NCBI GenBank assembly: GCA_020636215.1
Contig: JACJYG010000009.1
Span: 462,433 to 526,432, forward strand
DNA from: Lewinellaceae bacterium
Lineage (GTDB): Bacteria; Bacteroidota; Bacteroidia; Chitinophagales; Saprospiraceae
Length of the DNA stretch: 64,000 nucleotides
Direction of reading: 5' to 3'
Shown here piece by piece: positions 61,608-64,000 of this stretch; position 1 is the stretch's first letter, and the number at the start of each line of letters is the position of its first letter. The notes under the pieces were generated by a model. It did not search any database. It saw only the letters and a list, made by a program, of their open reading frames with translations, and was not told the DNA's origin. A program made the position numbers and the translations under genes.

Positions 61608-63704
61608 ATGCGCGCAATTCTGATCTTGGCCTCTATTTGCTGCCTTTCCTATACGATGTTAAACAGCCAGAATTTCATCAGCCGTTACGGCAACAATTCT
61701 GACCCTGCTTTCAGCGCTATCACGGCGCTGCCCGATGGAACTATCCTCAGCGGGGGTAGTGCTTTCAACAACGGCGCCAACCGGGCGCTGCTGGCAGCGT
61801 TGGGCCCTGCCGGCAACCCGCTGTGGGCGCGTTATTACGGTGGGGAAGGCGGCGCCTGGGGCGTGGCCAGCCTGCAGCCTGCAGCCGACGGCAACCTGAT
61901 CGCCTTGTTCAACGTAAGCCTGTTTGGAGGGTTCAACAGCCTGAGCGCCTACTCCGTGGTGGCCAAAATATCAAGGCAGAACGGAACGGTGATCTGGTCC
62001 AGGCGAATGGGGGACGACACCATCCGGGGGGTGTTTTTCCAGATACGATCAGTGGCAGATGGATACGTGCTGTGTGGCGGAGTAGAGGAGCTCAACCAGC
62101 GGGCATCCTTCTGCCTGGCTAAAATTGGCGAGGACGGCAGCCTGGCCTGGCAGCAGGCCTACCAGAAGGAAAGCCTGCTCTGTTCTTTTTCGGCTATTGA
62201 TGCGGATGAAACCGGCCAGCTATGGGCCCTCGGCCGCAGCTCGCAGAACGGCAACCTCATAGACCGGGCCGTGCTGGCCCGCTTCTCTCCGGATGGGCTT
62301 CTGGAACAGGCCACAACCTACACCTCATCGGACCCCGGCCGCCTCTTCGACGGCGGCAGCCTGGCTGTGGCGCCCGGCCGGGGGCCCGCGATTGGAGGAG
62401 GCTACATCATTCCCGGCCCGGCCCAGGGCCAACCGCTGGTGGTGCAGGCCGATCCCGATGGCAACATCCTATAGGCCCGCATACTGGATGCCACTCCTGG
62501 GTTATACTATACGCCACTACTAGTGTCCACCTCCGGGCCCGGCATGCTGGCGGGCTGCGCCGGCGCCGGTGGAGGCCCCCTCGGCCTGCTGGCACGACTG
62601 GATGACGATGGCGCGGTTAGCTGGGCGCATAGCCTGACCAGCAACTGGGGCGTGGAAAGCCTGTTCGCCCTGACTACCGATGCGGCAGAAAACCTGCTGG
62701 GCGTTGGCCAGGTGTTCGCCCCCCTGCCCCAAATCGGGAGCGAGGGCTTCGTCTTCAAAACCGACGACCTGCGCTTCAACGCCCCTTCCTGCTGCACCCA
62801 GGCCGAAGCGCTCGACAGCAGGCCAGTAGCGCTCGAGGCCACTGCCGTCAGCCTGGAGGAAGGGCTCACTTTCAGCCTGAATGATGTATCCGTGTCGCAA
62901 CTCACTGCTTTCCTGACGACGACGCCCGTCTGCCAGGAAGAAGCGGCTCCGACCATCGTGCTGTCCGATACCCTCATCTGCCCTGGCCAGTGCATCGAGG
63001 TGTCCGCCACGGGCGTGCCAGCCGGCGCTACCCCGCGCTGGATCTTTCCCGGCGGCGCACCTGACACCGTTGATATTGCCGGGCCGGTAACGGCCTGTTT
63101 TGACCAGGCAGGCGACTACCAGATTCAACTCATCGTCGACAACTGCAGCCGCGCGGCCCGCCTGCTCAAAGTAGAGCAACAGACCCCTCCGGCCTTTACC
63201 CTTTCCGATTCCCTGATCTGCCCGGGCGAATGCCTGGAGACCAGCGCCCCGTCCCCACCGGAAGGGCTATCCTACGTGTGGGTTTTCCAGGGGGCGGAAC
63301 CGGATTCCAGCTTCGCCACTACCCCTCCCCCGGCCTGTTATCCGGAAGGGGGGCAATACCGGATCGAACTATGGTATGAAGGTTGCGGGCAAACCAGCCA
63401 AACGGTAAACGTGCGTTACCTGCCGCCCGGCATCCCCAACGCCTTCACGCCCAACGGCGACGGGCTCAATGACACCTTCAGCCCGATCTTTACCTGTGAA
63501 GTGGACAACTATGACCTGCAGGTTTACAACCGCTGGGGGCAGAAAATCTTCCAATCCAACCAACCGGCTGATAGCTGGGACGGCGCCTTCGAGGGCAAGC
63601 CGGCGCATTCGGAAGTGTACTTCTGGATGCTCAGCTACAACGAGGTGCTGAACGGACAAGTGGTTGGGCAAAAGATGCAGGGGGATGTGACGCTGCTGCG
63701 GTAA
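61608..63704 (+). pseudogene. T9SS type B surface protein interrupted by in-frame amber codon
   Basis: One open frame runs from ATG 61608 (MRAILILASICCLSYTML, signal peptide) to 63704, except for a TAG at 62472-62474 in ...DPDGNIL-stop-ARILDATPG. The two halves share the frame exactly. The first half is a beta-propeller-like secreted domain (FISRYGNNSDPAFSAITALP, repeated W-rich units). The second has two PKD/Ig-like units (SDTLICPGQCIEVSA, SDSLICPGECLETSA) and a gliding-motility C-terminal domain (NAFTPNGDGLNDTFSPIF, LQVYNRWGQKIFQSNQP, DGAFEGK). It would be secreted by T9SS and attached to the cell surface. Nonsense mutation, readthrough or error are all possible. Confidence 0.8.
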
Positions 63705-63753
63705 GGCTTTCCGGAGCAGCCTCATTATTTCATCACGACAATCTTCACTGCTT

Positions 63754-64000
63754 TCAGGAGTTCGTATCCCCCAGGTCCCTCAGAACCTGGATATTGCCTC
63801 CCTGAAGATCGGAACGGTAGAGTTTGGCTGTCGGGCTCCCAAAAGGCCCTTTGTTTTCCAGCCAGTAAAACTGCTCCCCTGCCGGATCAACGGCAATGCC
63901 CTTGAAATCAGTAGTCCCGCCCTGCGGAAGCAAAAACGCCTCCAGGCCGCTGCCATCCAGGTTCATCCTGGCTACTTGAGGTAAGGGCGCCTTTGCCACT
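63754..64000 (-). CDS. Partial YWTD-like beta-propeller protein (runs off window)
   Basis: The frame is open to the right edge: VARMNLDGSGLEAFLLPQGG, FKGIAVDPAGEQFYWLENKG, AKLYRSDLQGGNIQVL. This is the LDL-receptor YWTD or six-bladed propeller repeat (I..V...LDG..P...G.AVD...YWTD). Only about 80 residues are inside the window and the start lies outside. The stop follows GDTNS; an alternative reading frame EGPGGYELLKAVKIVVMK overlaps the end. Probably a secreted surface protein. Confidence 0.6.
   Translation of the reverse strand, partial: VAKAPLPQVARMNLDGSGLEAFLLPQGGTTDFKGIAVDPAGEQFYWLENKGPFGSPTAKLYRSDLQGGNIQVLRDLGDTNS

Overview
The window looks like a chromosomal segment of a Bacteroidota bacterium, most likely Saprospiraceae or a close relative (inference). 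The evidence is one type IX secretion (T9SS) type A C-terminal sorting domain and one gliding-motility/type B C-terminal domain, an outer-membrane beta-barrel protein, an orphan TonB plug protein, many lipoproteins, Bacteroidota-type -7 promoter boxes (TAnnTTTG), and RHS/YD cores of the Bacteroidota kind (DHLGNTRL, YYPFGM, YLYNGKEL motifs).

Region 1 (about 368-22606) is an RHS polymorphic-toxin island. A 20-bp direct repeat, which is the 3' end of a tRNA-Arg(CCG) gene plus 4 bp, sits at 368-387 and again at 22587-22606 inside and next to the intact tRNA. This is the usual footprint of integration at a tRNA, but no integrase gene is visible. On the minus strand the island carries seven RHS modules, each with a different C-terminal 'tip' followed at once by a small immunity-like gene: (A) caspase-like Cys/His tip with a lipoprotein; (B) HExxH metallopeptidase tip with a multi-TM protein; (C) GIY-YIG-like nuclease tip with a small acidic protein; (D) NucA/NucB-like DNase tip with a SUKH protein; (E) unknown tip with a 3-TM protein; (F) GxSxG lipase-like tip with a lipoprotein; (G) alpha/beta-hydrolase-like tip, split by an insertion sequence, with a 3-TM protein. 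An eighth remnant lies against the left repeat. No module has a recognisable export domain, and most are broken by IS elements, small palindromic inserts, a 26-bp tandem duplication or homopolymer frameshifts. Two double-hairpin spacers with covarying arms lie between cassettes. A plus-strand pair of unknown genes (21165-22264) sits between the RHS genes and the tRNA.

Region 2 (22.7-36 kb) is mostly intact chromosome: orphan TonB plug pieces, a MacB/FtsX-type permease, a polyprenol-phosphate mannosyltransferase-like GT2, an M50 site-2 protease with CBS domains, an MFS exporter, an ECF sigma factor followed by an ATP-grasp ligase and an MscS channel, a large patatin phospholipase, an outer-membrane protein and an N-acetylglucosamine kinase-like protein.

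Region 3 (36-64 kb) is carbohydrate and general metabolism. It holds a galT-lacZ-SGLT galactoside operon, a BASS-family transporter, a dihydrolipoamide-dehydrogenase-like flavoprotein lacking both redox cysteines, a two-CxxC thioredoxin-fold protein, a rhodanese, pepD, an EamA transporter, glgA, murQ, an rRNA methyltransferase-like gene, a PDZ protein with a T9SS tail, xylB-xylA, a vapBC pair with a frameshifted toxin, a NUDIX hydrolase and a T9SS type B surface protein interrupted by one in-frame amber codon. Small palindromic elements recur through this part, including two 164-bp copies at 53145-53308 and 55515-55678.
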